The notes beneath the pieces are model-generated. The model did no database searches and had not been told where the DNA came from. It was given only the letters and a program-made list of their open reading frames with translations. Below, in pieces: positions 24,317 through 32,666 of a stretch of 49,473 nt of DNA. Positions within the stretch are counted from its first letter, which is position 1; each line of letters starts with the position of its first letter. The stretch is from assembly GCA_938036915.1 (NCBI GenBank), contig CALHVV010000023.1:1-49473 (forward strand). Reading direction: 5' to 3'. The position numbers were made by a program, and so were the translations under genes. This DNA comes from an uncultured Candidatus Saccharibacteria bacterium (lineage in GTDB: Bacteria > Patescibacteriota > Saccharimonadia > Saccharimonadales > Saccharimonadaceae).

Positions 24317-25870
24317 TTAGTGCGACCCGGCCGATGATGGTGTTGCCCGCTCAGTCTCTTCGAAACTGAGGTTGTCGTGGCTGTGCTGTATGGCTGGGGC
24401 TGGACGCGAAGGCGCGGCTTCTGGCTGAGGCGCTGATGCTGCATGATGAGTGATTGATGGTTGCCCTGCTGCGGCGTTGACGGGCTGTGCTGGAGCAGAA
24501 TGCGCTGTAGCAACGGGAGCTGGGCGGATGGCATCGTAGAGTGGATGATCGACTGGTGAGACCGACGGATGAGCGGCTGCACTGCCCTGGAGCAACGCCG
24601 CGGCTAGTGCATCAGACGGGTCTGCAGCAATGGCTTGTGTGCTGTGCGGCGCAATGGCTGCACTATCAGCAGCAGGATGAGCTGGTGAATCCTCGTGATG
24701 CTCGTGGTGAGCAGCTGGTGGTTGAGCTGCGGCGACTGGCGCAGTATGGCTTGGCGCTGGTGCGTCGTATGTTGTGGTGGTTGGTACTGGTGGTTCAACT
24801 GGAGCTGGAGTCGGAATGGTGTCCATCTGCTCATTAAGGTTGGCCACGGCGTCTGATACGAGCTGGTTTTGGCTTGGCTGGTAGGCAGCTTCACCAGTGT
24901 CTGTCTCATCATCGGTTTGCTGCGTGCTCATGCGCAGAGCTTCGGCTAATTCGGCTTCGTCGTCGGCTGGAGTGTGGGTGTAGTGAGCAGGCTGGCTCGC
25001 CACAATGTGGTGGTGCACATCTGGAATACCTGATGGCGCTGTGCTATGCGGCGCAATAATATCGTTAATGAGTGGCTGCGTAGCGGGAGCATCGCTGGCT
25101 GGCGGTGTGTGCAGATGTGGAGCTTCTGCTGGGCTTGGTGCGCTATTAGCAGGGGCTGGGTGTTCATCATGATGTGTGACGATCTCGGCTTCTGGTGCCT
25201 CTTCGGTTGGCGGCAAGGTGAATGGCTGTGGCGTAGTGGGCTCGGCTGGCGGCTGCGGCGCTGTGGGCTGTGGAGCACCATTGGCGGCGTCCAGCTCGTC
25301 GTCTATTAAGCTGGCATAATCTGGCCTCGGCATAGAAGACTGTAGCGGGTGGATCACTCGCTCGCCCAGGCTGGCTGGCCGCGGTGTGGAGAATGGCGCT
25401 GTAGGCTGTGGCAGTGTGGCAGGCTGGGGCTGGCTGGCTGGTGCGCTGGGCTGAGGTTCAGGAGTAGCATGCGCTGCTGGCCGGTGGCTCACCCCTGTAT
25501 CACCAAGGACGTCGTGCACGGCGCGCACCACATCTTCAATCCCAACCTGCGATTTGACGAGGTAGCGGTCTGCTCCCAGTGCCTCGCCGCGCATGCGCTG
25601 GTCTTGGCTGGAGAGTGCCGTCATGATAATCACCTTGATGCCGCGCGTCTCGGTGGTGCTACGCAAGATATCGAGCATGTCGAAGCCACTAATCTTGGGC
25701 ATCATCACATCGCTGATGATGAGCTGCGGACGTTCTTTGATAGCCATGGCGAGTGCTTCTTCCCCATCGCCAGCCGACACGATGTCATACCCCTCGGCCA
25801 ACAGGCGTACTCCGTATATTTCGCGCAGGCTTTTGTCGTCTTCGACAAGCAGAATCTTAACCTTTGTCAT
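24317..25870 (-). CDS. Response regulator with a long disordered tail
   Basis: 517 residues: a canonical receiver domain (1-123) with the acidic pair E10-D11-D12, phospho-acceptor D54 in LIISDVMMP, Thr in IIMTAL and Lys in RYLVKSQ, followed by about 390 residues of Ala/Pro/Gln/His/Thr-rich low-complexity sequence with no DNA-binding or enzymatic output domain. Signalling would have to use protein interaction or assembly (inference). The ATG at 25870 gives the standard MTKVKILLVEDD start and has GAGG about 5 nt upstream. The histidine kinase at 26779-28842, with a similar tail, is a plausible partner but not in the same operon. Confidence 0.85.
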   Translation of the reverse strand: MTKVKILLVEDDKSLREIYGVRLLAEGYDIVSAGDGEEALAMAIKERPQLIISDVMMPKISGFDMLDILRSTTETRGIKVIIMTALSSQDQRMRGEALGADRYLVKSQVGIEDVVRAVHDVLGDTGVSHRPAAHATPEPQPSAPASQPQPATLPQPTAPFSTPRPASLGERVIHPLQSSMPRPDYASLIDDELDAANGAPQPTAPQPPAEPTTPQPFTLPPTEEAPEAEIVTHHDEHPAPANSAPSPAEAPHLHTPPASDAPATQPLINDIIAPHSTAPSGIPDVHHHIVASQPAHYTHTPADDEAELAEALRMSTQQTDDETDTGEAAYQPSQNQLVSDAVANLNEQMDTIPTPAPVEPPVPTTTTYDAPAPSHTAPVAAAQPPAAHHEHHEDSPAHPAADSAAIAPHSTQAIAADPSDALAAALLQGSAAAHPSVSPVDHPLYDAIRPAPVATAHSAPAQPVNAAAGQPSITHHAASAPQPEAAPSRPAPAIQHSHDNLSFEETERATPSSAGSH

Positions 25871-26176
25871 ATCACCCTCTATTGTACGCAATTATCAGCA
25901 AAAATACCATAGTGCTTGTGGTTTTTTTGAGAGAAAGTGATAGAAAGAGCCGCCTCAGTGGTGGTGTGGGCGCACAATTGGATTTGCATAGAGAGATTGG
26001 AAAAACATACCTGAAGGCCAGTGATGAAGCGAAGCGGGAGCGCTCTGTGTATATCTTCGGCATGGGTACTGTGAGTCTAGCTATAAGTATGAGAGGTTTG
26101 GAGGTTTTGGGCCCAGATACGTAACTATTGACTATAAATCCATACCGTGGTATTATATTGTCCCTAACAGAGGAAT
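25871..26176. other. Intergenic region between divergent genes
   Basis: Holds the promoter of the - strand response regulator (TACAAT 11 nt before its ATG) and, near 26150-26176, the promoter (TATTAT) and Shine-Dalgarno of the + strand gene. Nothing else is seen. Confidence 0.5.
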
Positions 26177-26620
26177 ATGAATATGACAACAACACAACAA
26201 ATGCGACACGCTGGGGCGCGACACAAAAGTGAGAAGCCAAGCTGGGTCACGCGTTTTGCAGAAAAATTACAATCGCCCGAGCAATCCTCGCGGCGTGAGA
26301 AAGTTGCGCGAGCATTGGGGATGCTGGCCACCATTGGTGCGACTCTAACAGCCGCAACAGGTATTAGTCTCTATCATGACAGTGGCAATATGGAGCCAGT
26401 GGGCAACCTGCTCAACCCAGTCGCTGAGCACGTGATGACGACAGATAAGAAGATTGCTGATGCTGATGGACTTTCAAATATTATTGCACTTGAAGGCCGC
26501 CAGGAGGAAGAGACGAGGATGCATTGGGTAGCGCGTGGTACGGAAGCGATGGCCTTTAGCTCTATCACGCTATATCTGCTCAATGGGCGAACACGCAAAT
26601 CTTCACGCAAGAAGCCCTAG
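26177..26620 (+). CDS. Small membrane protein of unknown function
   Basis: A 147-residue protein with a basic N-terminus, a hydrophobic segment about 55-75 (LGMLATIGATLTAATGISLY) and a weaker one near 125-138, then a Lys/Arg C-terminus. An AGAGGA Shine-Dalgarno (26169-26174) suits the ATG at 26183 slightly better than the one at 26177. No family is recognised. It sits between the response regulator and histidine kinase genes but on the opposite strand. Confidence 0.6.
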   Translation: MNMTTTQQMRHAGARHKSEKPSWVTRFAEKLQSPEQSSRREKVARALGMLATIGATLTAATGISLYHDSGNMEPVGNLLNPVAEHVMTTDKKIADADGLSNIIALEGRQEEETRMHWVARGTEAMAFSSITLYLLNGRTRKSSRKKP

Positions 26621-26778
26621 TTGTAAGCGTGTAGCAGCCTGGGGCTTTGCTTACTCCCCTTCTCCCTTCTCGCTTTTTGTTGCAGGAGGGGCACTAGTAG
26701 CAGGTTTTAATATAAAAGAGACCGGTATTGTGGAGATATATCGGCCTCAGCATTTATGTCTGGAAATAGTTACACGAG

Positions 26779-28842
26779 CTACCGCACTGCCCGTGGTGGC
26801 GCAGCAGAGCGCGGCGTGGTGAGGACATCACGGACGCGAGTGGGGCTGCGCCGGGGCTGGCTGGTGGCAATGATGTGCGCCGTGGGTGATGGTTGTGGCG
26901 TAGATGGTAGTGTGGCGCTTGAGGGAGTGGAAGGAGCAGCCTGGGCAACGGTAACAGTGGTAGATTGGACGTTTTTTGCTGTGGGTGGCGTGGCTGCGCG
27001 GCTGTTCTTTTGGGATGGGCGCTGGGTGCGAGTAGCTGGGCTTGGCTGTGGCAAAAAGCCTTGGCTCTGGAGTGCGGCCGTGGCAAAAGTTGGCACTGGG
27101 CGAGACGGAGCTGATTTGGCGGCTTGTGCTGCTGCCTTGGCTTTGGCAGCAAGGGCGGTTTGGGCATCGCGCTCGCTCAGGCGCGGGAGCTCAAGGTAGA
27201 AGGTACTTCCCTGCCGGTATGCACTCTCCACCCACAAGCGGCCACCCATCACCTCTGTGAGACGGCGACTGAGGTAGAGCCCCAGGCCAGTGCCGCCAAT
27301 CTCGCGCGTGTCCGAATTATCCACCCGATAGAACTTCTGGAAGAGGTGCGACTGATCTTCCACCGGTATCCCGATGCCAGTATCGGCAATGGCGATCGTC
27401 ACGCGCCCACTACCACCAGTCACATCCACCGTTACACGCCCACTGGGGGTGTATTTGATAGCATTCTCCACCAGATTATCGAGTACTTCACGCAGCTGGT
27501 CTGGGTCGACGTAGACATAAAAGGCAGGGCTCAGCGTCCGGCTCGTAAAGGTGGCGCTGTGCTCACCGCCAGTTGTGCCAGGGCGTGGCTTGAAGATAAG
27601 TTGGAGCTTTTTGTCCTCGGCCTTGTGGCGCAGTCCCTCTACAATGTCGCTGACAAAGGGGATGAGGTCGATCGCTTCAGGATTGCTCTGCAAGCGGCCA
27701 TCGTCGGCTTTGCTTACGTCCAGCAGGTCTTGAAAGAGCCGGCCAAGGTGCTCAGCCGAGCGGTGGGCTTTGGTAATGAAGTCGCGGGCGCGCTGGTCGA
27801 TGGTGGCAGTGGCGGGGTTCAGGGTGAGGCCAAGGTAGCCCTCAATTGACGCTACAGGGGTACGCATCTCGTGGCTGGCGGTGCTAATGAATTCGGCTTT
27901 TTGGCGTTCCTCGGCCTTTTCCTTTGTCACATCACGAAAGACGACGATGACTCCACTACCTGGCTCGCTGCTGACGGGCGAAATGACGAGTGAGATGATC
28001 GGCGTCTTGCCAGAGCTTGTCACGAGGCGTAGGCGGTCGGTGGTAAGGGGCTGGTTATCGGCCAGGACGGCGGCGATCGGGTCGGTATCATTGGTAATGG
28101 GGTCATTTTTGGCGTCGATGAGCTTGAGAACGGATTGGTAGCTCAGGCCTAGAGCATCTTCGTCACCCCAACCCACGAGGCGCTGAGCTGCTGGATTGAT
28201 GAGCTCTATCATCCCATCTGCGTCCAGCGCCATCACGCCATCGCCAATCGCATTGAGCACGATGTCCGACTTGCCTGCTACCCGACTGAGTGTGGCGGCA
28301 AGCTCGCGGTATGAGGTGGTGCGGGCCTCGGCAGCGCGATCATCCGGCCCCCAGAGCAAGCACCCTACCAAGATGGGGAGCTCGCCCGTCAGCATGGCAC
28401 TGGGGATCATCGTACTTGTAATATGCCCCGCCAGCACTCCCCAACTGAGGTAGGCATTGACCAGCAGCAAGACGAGCGCTAGCCCTACCCAGCCAAAAAA
28501 CATTGCAAAGACTGCTACCAAGAGCCAGGCTGCAATAAAGGGTGAGCTCAGCCCGCCAGTGCCAACGATGAGCGCGCCTGTTGTGGCAACGGCGCAGAGA
28601 TACACCACTAGGCTCGCCTGCCCAAGCCGCTGCTGCGGTGGCCAGATGTGAAGCACCGCTGCTACAACCCCTGTTATACCGGCCAAGATAACGGCAATGA
28701 GCGGCATGCCAAGCACGAGGTTGTATTGATCCACCCCGCCAAAGTGCCGCCATGCCCACAGCGCCACGATGATGACGGCATAGAGCATACTTGCCTCGCA
28801 CAAGCGCCGGTGCCAAAACCGGCTGATTTGTTGCACCCCCAT
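26779..28842 (-). CDS. Multi-TM sensor histidine kinase with PAS domain
   Basis: 687 residues: about six N-terminal membrane helices (17-165), a PAS domain (about 190-310), HisKA with the phospho-acceptor in STASHEMRTPVASIEGYL, and a HATPase_c domain with ENAIKYTP (N box), DTGIGIP (G1) and GGTGLGLYLS (G2). After the catalytic core come about 130 residues of Ala/Pro/Ser/Thr-rich tail. The membrane part lacks a large outside loop, suggesting sensing in or near the membrane. The ATG has GGGGGA about 7 nt upstream, with TATAAT 27 nt before it. Confidence 0.92.
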   Translation of the reverse strand: MGVQQISRFWHRRLCEASMLYAVIIVALWAWRHFGGVDQYNLVLGMPLIAVILAGITGVVAAVLHIWPPQQRLGQASLVVYLCAVATTGALIVGTGGLSSPFIAAWLLVAVFAMFFGWVGLALVLLLVNAYLSWGVLAGHITSTMIPSAMLTGELPILVGCLLWGPDDRAAEARTTSYRELAATLSRVAGKSDIVLNAIGDGVMALDADGMIELINPAAQRLVGWGDEDALGLSYQSVLKLIDAKNDPITNDTDPIAAVLADNQPLTTDRLRLVTSSGKTPIISLVISPVSSEPGSGVIVVFRDVTKEKAEERQKAEFISTASHEMRTPVASIEGYLGLTLNPATATIDQRARDFITKAHRSAEHLGRLFQDLLDVSKADDGRLQSNPEAIDLIPFVSDIVEGLRHKAEDKKLQLIFKPRPGTTGGEHSATFTSRTLSPAFYVYVDPDQLREVLDNLVENAIKYTPSGRVTVDVTGGSGRVTIAIADTGIGIPVEDQSHLFQKFYRVDNSDTREIGGTGLGLYLSRRLTEVMGGRLWVESAYRQGSTFYLELPRLSERDAQTALAAKAKAAAQAAKSAPSRPVPTFATAALQSQGFLPQPSPATRTQRPSQKNSRAATPPTAKNVQSTTVTVAQAAPSTPSSATLPSTPQPSPTAHIIATSQPRRSPTRVRDVLTTPRSAAPPRAVR

Positions 28843-29018
28843 TGGTTATCCCCCTTATGCTTTGTGTGTATTATAGCGGATTGCCTGGGCGATGGCAATG
28901 GAGTGCTGGCCGAGAGCCGCGCTCGCTGTCAGTCACTTCTCACGATCCGAGTAGTAATTTATTCGCCCATTTTTCTCTACAATGTGCTACAATAGTGCCA
29001 GAAAACAAAGGAGGCCAT

Positions 29019-29288
29019 ATGGCAAAAAAATCAACCAAAGCAGCGGCCAAAGCAGCCGCGCCAGCAATAACCACTACAAAAACAAAGGTAACAGTATCGA
29101 CCACCCACAAAAAGACGCCCAAGCAAATGCTCGACATCCTGCTCATCGCAGCCTGCCTGGTGCTGAGCGTCATTGTAGTGGTGCTGAGTATCTCGCACAG
29201 CATCGACCCGCACACCGCCATCGTCATGCTTAGCATTGGTCTGGCCTGCCTCAGTGCCTATGTGCTTAATCACGCAGCCAGCCGGTAG
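29019..29288 (+). CDS. Small two-TM membrane protein
   Basis: An 89-residue protein with a Lys/Ala/Thr-rich N-terminus and two membrane helices (about 38-58 and 64-84). The ATG at 29019 has a strong AGGAGG Shine-Dalgarno and a TACAAT -10 at 28988-28993; it ends 21 nt before a terminator, so this is a complete single-gene unit. Function unknown. Confidence 0.75.
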   Translation: MAKKSTKAAAKAAAPAITTTKTKVTVSTTHKKTPKQMLDILLIAACLVLSVIVVVLSISHSIDPHTAIVMLSIGLACLSAYVLNHAASR

Positions 29289-29308
29289 AATCCTGCGCTA
29301 CTACTCTG

Positions 29309-29339
29309 AATAACCCGCTCGCGATTGGCGGGTTATTTT
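29309..29339 (+). terminator. Rho-independent terminator after the small TM protein
   Basis: A 10-bp stem AATAACCCGC/GCGGGTTATT with a 9-nt loop is followed by TT. It is near-symmetric and could also serve the - strand. Confidence 0.82.
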
Positions 29340-29412
29340 GCTATAAAGCTGCGACTATACAGAGGAAATGGGTGCGCTGTGTGCTAATACCTAAGGTGCG
29401 GTGCTACTTGCC

Positions 29413-30900
29413 CTACTTGCCCGGCACATACACCACAAGTGTGCCGTCCTTGCTGGTGCTAGCGATGAGATTGCTACGAATAGTGAGGCTGCGCATGTCG
29501 GTGGCTTTGATGGTGAGGAGGGTTGTACCATCGGCGACTTTGACGATCTTGAGGCCTTTGCTGCCACTGGCTTGGATGCCGGCAGAGTGGAGGTTGCTGG
29601 TGAGGAGGAGTGAGCCATCTAGGCTGACGGAGACGATATTACCGCCGTCAGCCAGGGTGAGTGTGCCACCACTGGTGCGGCTGTAGGTGGCCTGGCTCAG
29701 AGCGAAGTCTTGCGTGTTTTGGCTGGCAATACGCAGGAACTCTCTACCCTGCCCATCCACAACGACGCGCGGTATATCTGTAGCGAGAGCCTCTCGGGGG
29801 TAGGTTGGCGCAGTAGTGCCAGTGGGGTTGGTGAAGGAGCTGGCGGCTGGGCTGAGCTTGTACGCGCTATTGACAGTGCTGCGGCCGCGTGGCTTGCCAT
29901 CAAGGCCATAGCTCTCGAAGGTCTCTTGTCCGCTGGATTGGACGGTGTTACTGCCAGCAGTGCCCTCCAGCCAGCCATCGCTTGCCAAGGTGACGTTGCT
30001 GGAGCTAGCTGTGCGCTGCACTTCGCGCGTGCCGCTGGCGATATCATACACGGTGATGGTGGTCGTCGATTGGTCTGCAGTGGTCGCCTGGCGTTCGTTT
30101 GTGATGACGACACCGGTGGTGGTACGTGAGGTAGTACGCTTGCTGGGCGACTTCTGGGATGGCTTAGCGCCGTGGTCTTTCTCAGTATTGCGGCGACAGA
30201 GGAGTTTGTTGCCGCCCGCTATCGTGCAGGTAGCGTTGGGGTTCTGAAAATCGCCACTGGTGATGGGGCGCAGATTCCTTGCGGCGGCGTAGAAGGTGGC
30301 GGTGGCGCTCTCGCCAATAATGTCTTGTTGCTGGCTATCTGTGCCGTAATATGTAAGCGTAGTAGGCTGGGTAGCTACAGGGGTAGTATAGAGAACCTTA
30401 GCGGTCGCAAGCTCTACCGCGGTAATGACCGAGCGCCCTCGCTGCTGGCTGGCACAATACACCACTCCACGCGGCGTCACACTACTGCAGGTACTGGCTG
30501 GCCAAGTAGTGACTGCCTGCTTGCGCCCAGTGTCCCAAATCCGGAGCACTGGTGTGGTATCCTGCGCGCCCTGCCCTGCAATGGCAAGCCGCGAGTGGTC
30601 AGCTGTGCTACCCAAGAAGCTCAAGCCACCCTGTCCCGCCGCAAATCGCACTGCGCGCTGGCCTGCTCCATAGCCATTAGCCAGAAACACATCGGTGCGT
30701 GATGGCGTGGCCGACACTGCCGATGCCTGCATGCGCTGCGGCGAGGAGAGAAGGGTTACTGCCGCAGCAATGGCCGAGAGCACTACAGTAATGGCCGCCG
30801 CAAGCATCACCCATAGCATGAGTGTGCTATGCCGCCGCTTGGCGGGACGCTGGGGTGGGTGCTCTCCCAGTACAGATGTCGGAACGGGCGAAATATCCAT
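29413..30900 (-). CDS. Membrane-anchored beta-propeller-like protein
   Basis: A 495-residue protein: short cytoplasmic N-terminus, one membrane segment (about 28-52), then a long extracytoplasmic region of short beta-strand repeats such as LRIWDTGRK, ITVYDIASGT and LKIVKVADGT, which resemble WD40/PQQ-like propeller blades. A Lys/Ser/Thr-rich insertion lies near 245-275. No catalytic motif is seen. It likely displays a binding surface outside the cell; ligand unknown. The ATG lies about 11 nt after a TATACA. Confidence 0.68.
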   Translation of the reverse strand: MDISPVPTSVLGEHPPQRPAKRRHSTLMLWVMLAAAITVVLSAIAAAVTLLSSPQRMQASAVSATPSRTDVFLANGYGAGQRAVRFAAGQGGLSFLGSTADHSRLAIAGQGAQDTTPVLRIWDTGRKQAVTTWPASTCSSVTPRGVVYCASQQRGRSVITAVELATAKVLYTTPVATQPTTLTYYGTDSQQQDIIGESATATFYAAARNLRPITSGDFQNPNATCTIAGGNKLLCRRNTEKDHGAKPSQKSPSKRTTSRTTTGVVITNERQATTADQSTTTITVYDIASGTREVQRTASSSNVTLASDGWLEGTAGSNTVQSSGQETFESYGLDGKPRGRSTVNSAYKLSPAASSFTNPTGTTAPTYPREALATDIPRVVVDGQGREFLRIASQNTQDFALSQATYSRTSGGTLTLADGGNIVSVSLDGSLLLTSNLHSAGIQASGSKGLKIVKVADGTTLLTIKATDMRSLTIRSNLIASTSKDGTLVVYVPGK

Positions 30901-31003
30901 AATAACTTTGTTGTATAACGCAATATCGTGTCATTAGTATAGCAGATATCGCTGCAGCCGGAGCGTGATTTTTGGGCGGCAGGATAATGAAGGAGTATTG
31001 TAG

Positions 31004-31032
31004 TGGACAAACCAGCGACTTTTTCGTATAAT
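31004..31032 (+). promoter_or_regulatory. Promoter of tRNA-Glu
   Basis: TGGACA, 17 nt, TATAAT, ending 30 nt before the tRNA. Confidence 0.75.
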
Positions 31033-31062
31033 GGCACACAGCACTGCTATGTGCGCTCGTAC

Positions 31063-31137
31063 GGCCTCATCGTCTAACGGTTAGGACATCAGGTTTTCAT
31101 CCTGGCAATCCGGGTTCGATTCCCGGTGAGGTCACCA
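31063..31137 (+). tRNA. tRNA-Glu (anticodon UUC)
   Basis: A complete 75-nt cloverleaf: acceptor GGCCTCA/TGAGGTC, anticodon stem around CAGG/CCTG with loop TTTTCAT (anticodon TTC), T arm CCGGG-TTCGATT-CCCGG, and an encoded CCA end. It has its own promoter and terminator. Confidence 0.96.
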
Positions 31138-31155
31138 ACATAGCTACATTATGAT

Positions 31156-31179
31156 ACCTTGCCGAGGCGAGGTGTTTTT
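31156..31179 (+). terminator. Terminator of tRNA-Glu
   Basis: A 7-bp stem ACCTTGC/GCGAGGT (one G-U pair) with a CGAG loop, then GTTTTT, 18 nt after the tRNA. Confidence 0.75.
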
Positions 31180-31188
31180 AGTTGACAG

Positions 31189-31265
31189 AACAAGAAATAT
31201 AGAGACAGCGGTATACTAGGCAGATACTCACTATATATTACTATCGGCCGGAGTATACTCGCTGT
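31189..31265. repeat. Inverted repeat related to the dispersed repeat
   Basis: Begins with AACAAGAAATATAGAG, a diverged form of the 19-nt repeat at 12592 and 19793. Arms ACAGCGGTATACT (31205-31217) and AGTATACTCGCTGT (31252-31265) pair with one bulge. It shares GGCCGGA with the 19.8-kb element. Confidence 0.45.
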
Positions 31266-31348
31266 GATGGGCTTGCCATGTGAGGGGGAGTTATCTCAAT
31301 ACGCTTGTTCGCTATTGCGTTCTACACAAAATGTAGTATAATCACCAC

Positions 31349-32292
31349 ATGACAACAGAGAGAGCAATAGAAGTAACGCACCGCACCCTGCTGAGTATGC
31401 AGCGCGGCAAGATGAGCTGAAGCGGTCGCTGGAGCTTGTTTATACAACGGCTGAGAGTACACAGGCACAAGATATGCTTGGTATTCTTGCTATACGCCTA
31501 GTGGAGGCGATAGACTATGTGCGATTTCCAATGATTAACCACGATGGCTCTATACAAGAGATTTATCGGTGGGTACAAAAGCCAGTTATTCCGTTAATGG
31601 CGCTGCGCCCTGGTCAAGAAGTGCAGCTATCGATGTTAGGCATTACCGATCGACAGTACTTTGGAGCTAAAGAGCAAAATAATATTCATCCGATAGCACA
31701 AAATCAGATCACTCGCCACTTTTATAATGGAAAGACATCTGCAGCAAAACATAATGAAAAATTTAGTATAAGCAAGGGTGCTAGTGGATCGACGTATACA
31801 AAACGATTCCCAATATTCATTGATCATCATAAGAAAGGTAGTCCTGAGGTTGGAGCCGTGTTTGGTCAGCCTAGTGTAGCAGTCGATTATACTAGTGATA
31901 GTAACCCCGAAGATATATTATCTCATGAGCTAACTCATGCATTAGATATACTTGATGACCCAGTATGGCTCATGCAGCGTAACGAACCAAGAGAGAAACA
32001 TACGTTAAGAAGAGAGTTACGAGGCTATGCCGTTGGTGCTCGAATTAGCCTATTAATTGCACAACGTCAAGGATTGAATATCATTGACGATGAGGAGTAC
32101 TTTCGCAGCGTAGGTTTGTCTCACCACATTGAGAGAATACGAAACAGAATTAATGGCCCGATTGATTCCCCAAATGCTTTTGATCCAAACGACGAGATTA
32201 TGCAGACACTAGATAGGGATGGGCTAAGCCGTATGTGGGATAGGAACAAGCGTAACGTTAAAAACGTTAGCCCTCCCCCATCCCCGCAATAA
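31349..32292 (+). CDS. Zincin-like metallopeptidase, frameshifted near its start
   Basis: The long frame (open from 31342, first ATG at 31474) carries SHELTHALDIL, an HExxH zinc-protease motif (H151, E152, H155 from that ATG); RRELRGYAVGAR may hold the third ligand. There is no signal peptide or clear family. TATAAT (31337-31342) lies exactly 6 nt before an ATG at 31349, the layout of other genes here, but that frame stops after 23 codons. A shift within 31349-31415, where GAGAGAG occurs, would join it to the coding-like upstream part of the long frame. The gene is more AT-rich than its neighbours. Its end overlaps the convergent response regulator gene by 26 nt. Confidence 0.62.
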
Positions 32293-32644
32293 TCTCCAGC
32301 AATCGCCGTGGGGTGATCTCTGCTTTGATGAGGTAGCCGTCTACGCTGGCTTGGAGAGCGAGGCGGGTGGATTCGTCTTGGTCGAAGTTGGTCATAATGA
32401 CGATCTTCGTGCTAGCGATGTGTTGCGGCTCGGCGCGTAGTGCCTGGAGGATCTCGCTGCCGCGCTTCTCGGGGAGCATGATGTCGAGCAGGATGAGGTC
32501 GTAGTGATTGTTACGTGCTGCCACGAGGCCGTCTGCCCCATCGATGAGCCAGTCTACTGTGTAGCCTGCTTTGCGGAGGCTGCGCACGTACATTTCGCCA
32601 ATGAAGCGATCGTCTTCGATGACGAGAATTGTTTGAATTGCCAT
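32267..32644 (-). CDS. Single-domain response regulator
   Basis: A 125-residue stand-alone receiver with VIEDD, LLDIMLPEKRG (phospho-acceptor Asp), IVIMTNF and GYLIKAE, the full set of conserved receiver residues. With no output domain it would act through protein contacts or as a phosphorelay intermediate. GGAGG precedes the ATG, and the gene is 22 nt downstream of the histidine kinase in the same operon, so the pair is very probably cognate. Confidence 0.93.
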   Translation of the reverse strand: MAIQTILVIEDDRFIGEMYVRSLRKAGYTVDWLIDGADGLVAARNNHYDLILLDIMLPEKRGSEILQALRAEPQHIASTKIVIMTNFDQDESTRLALQASVDGYLIKAEITPRRLLEIIAGMGEG

Positions 32645-32666
32645 AAGTTCTCTCCTCCTACCTCTG

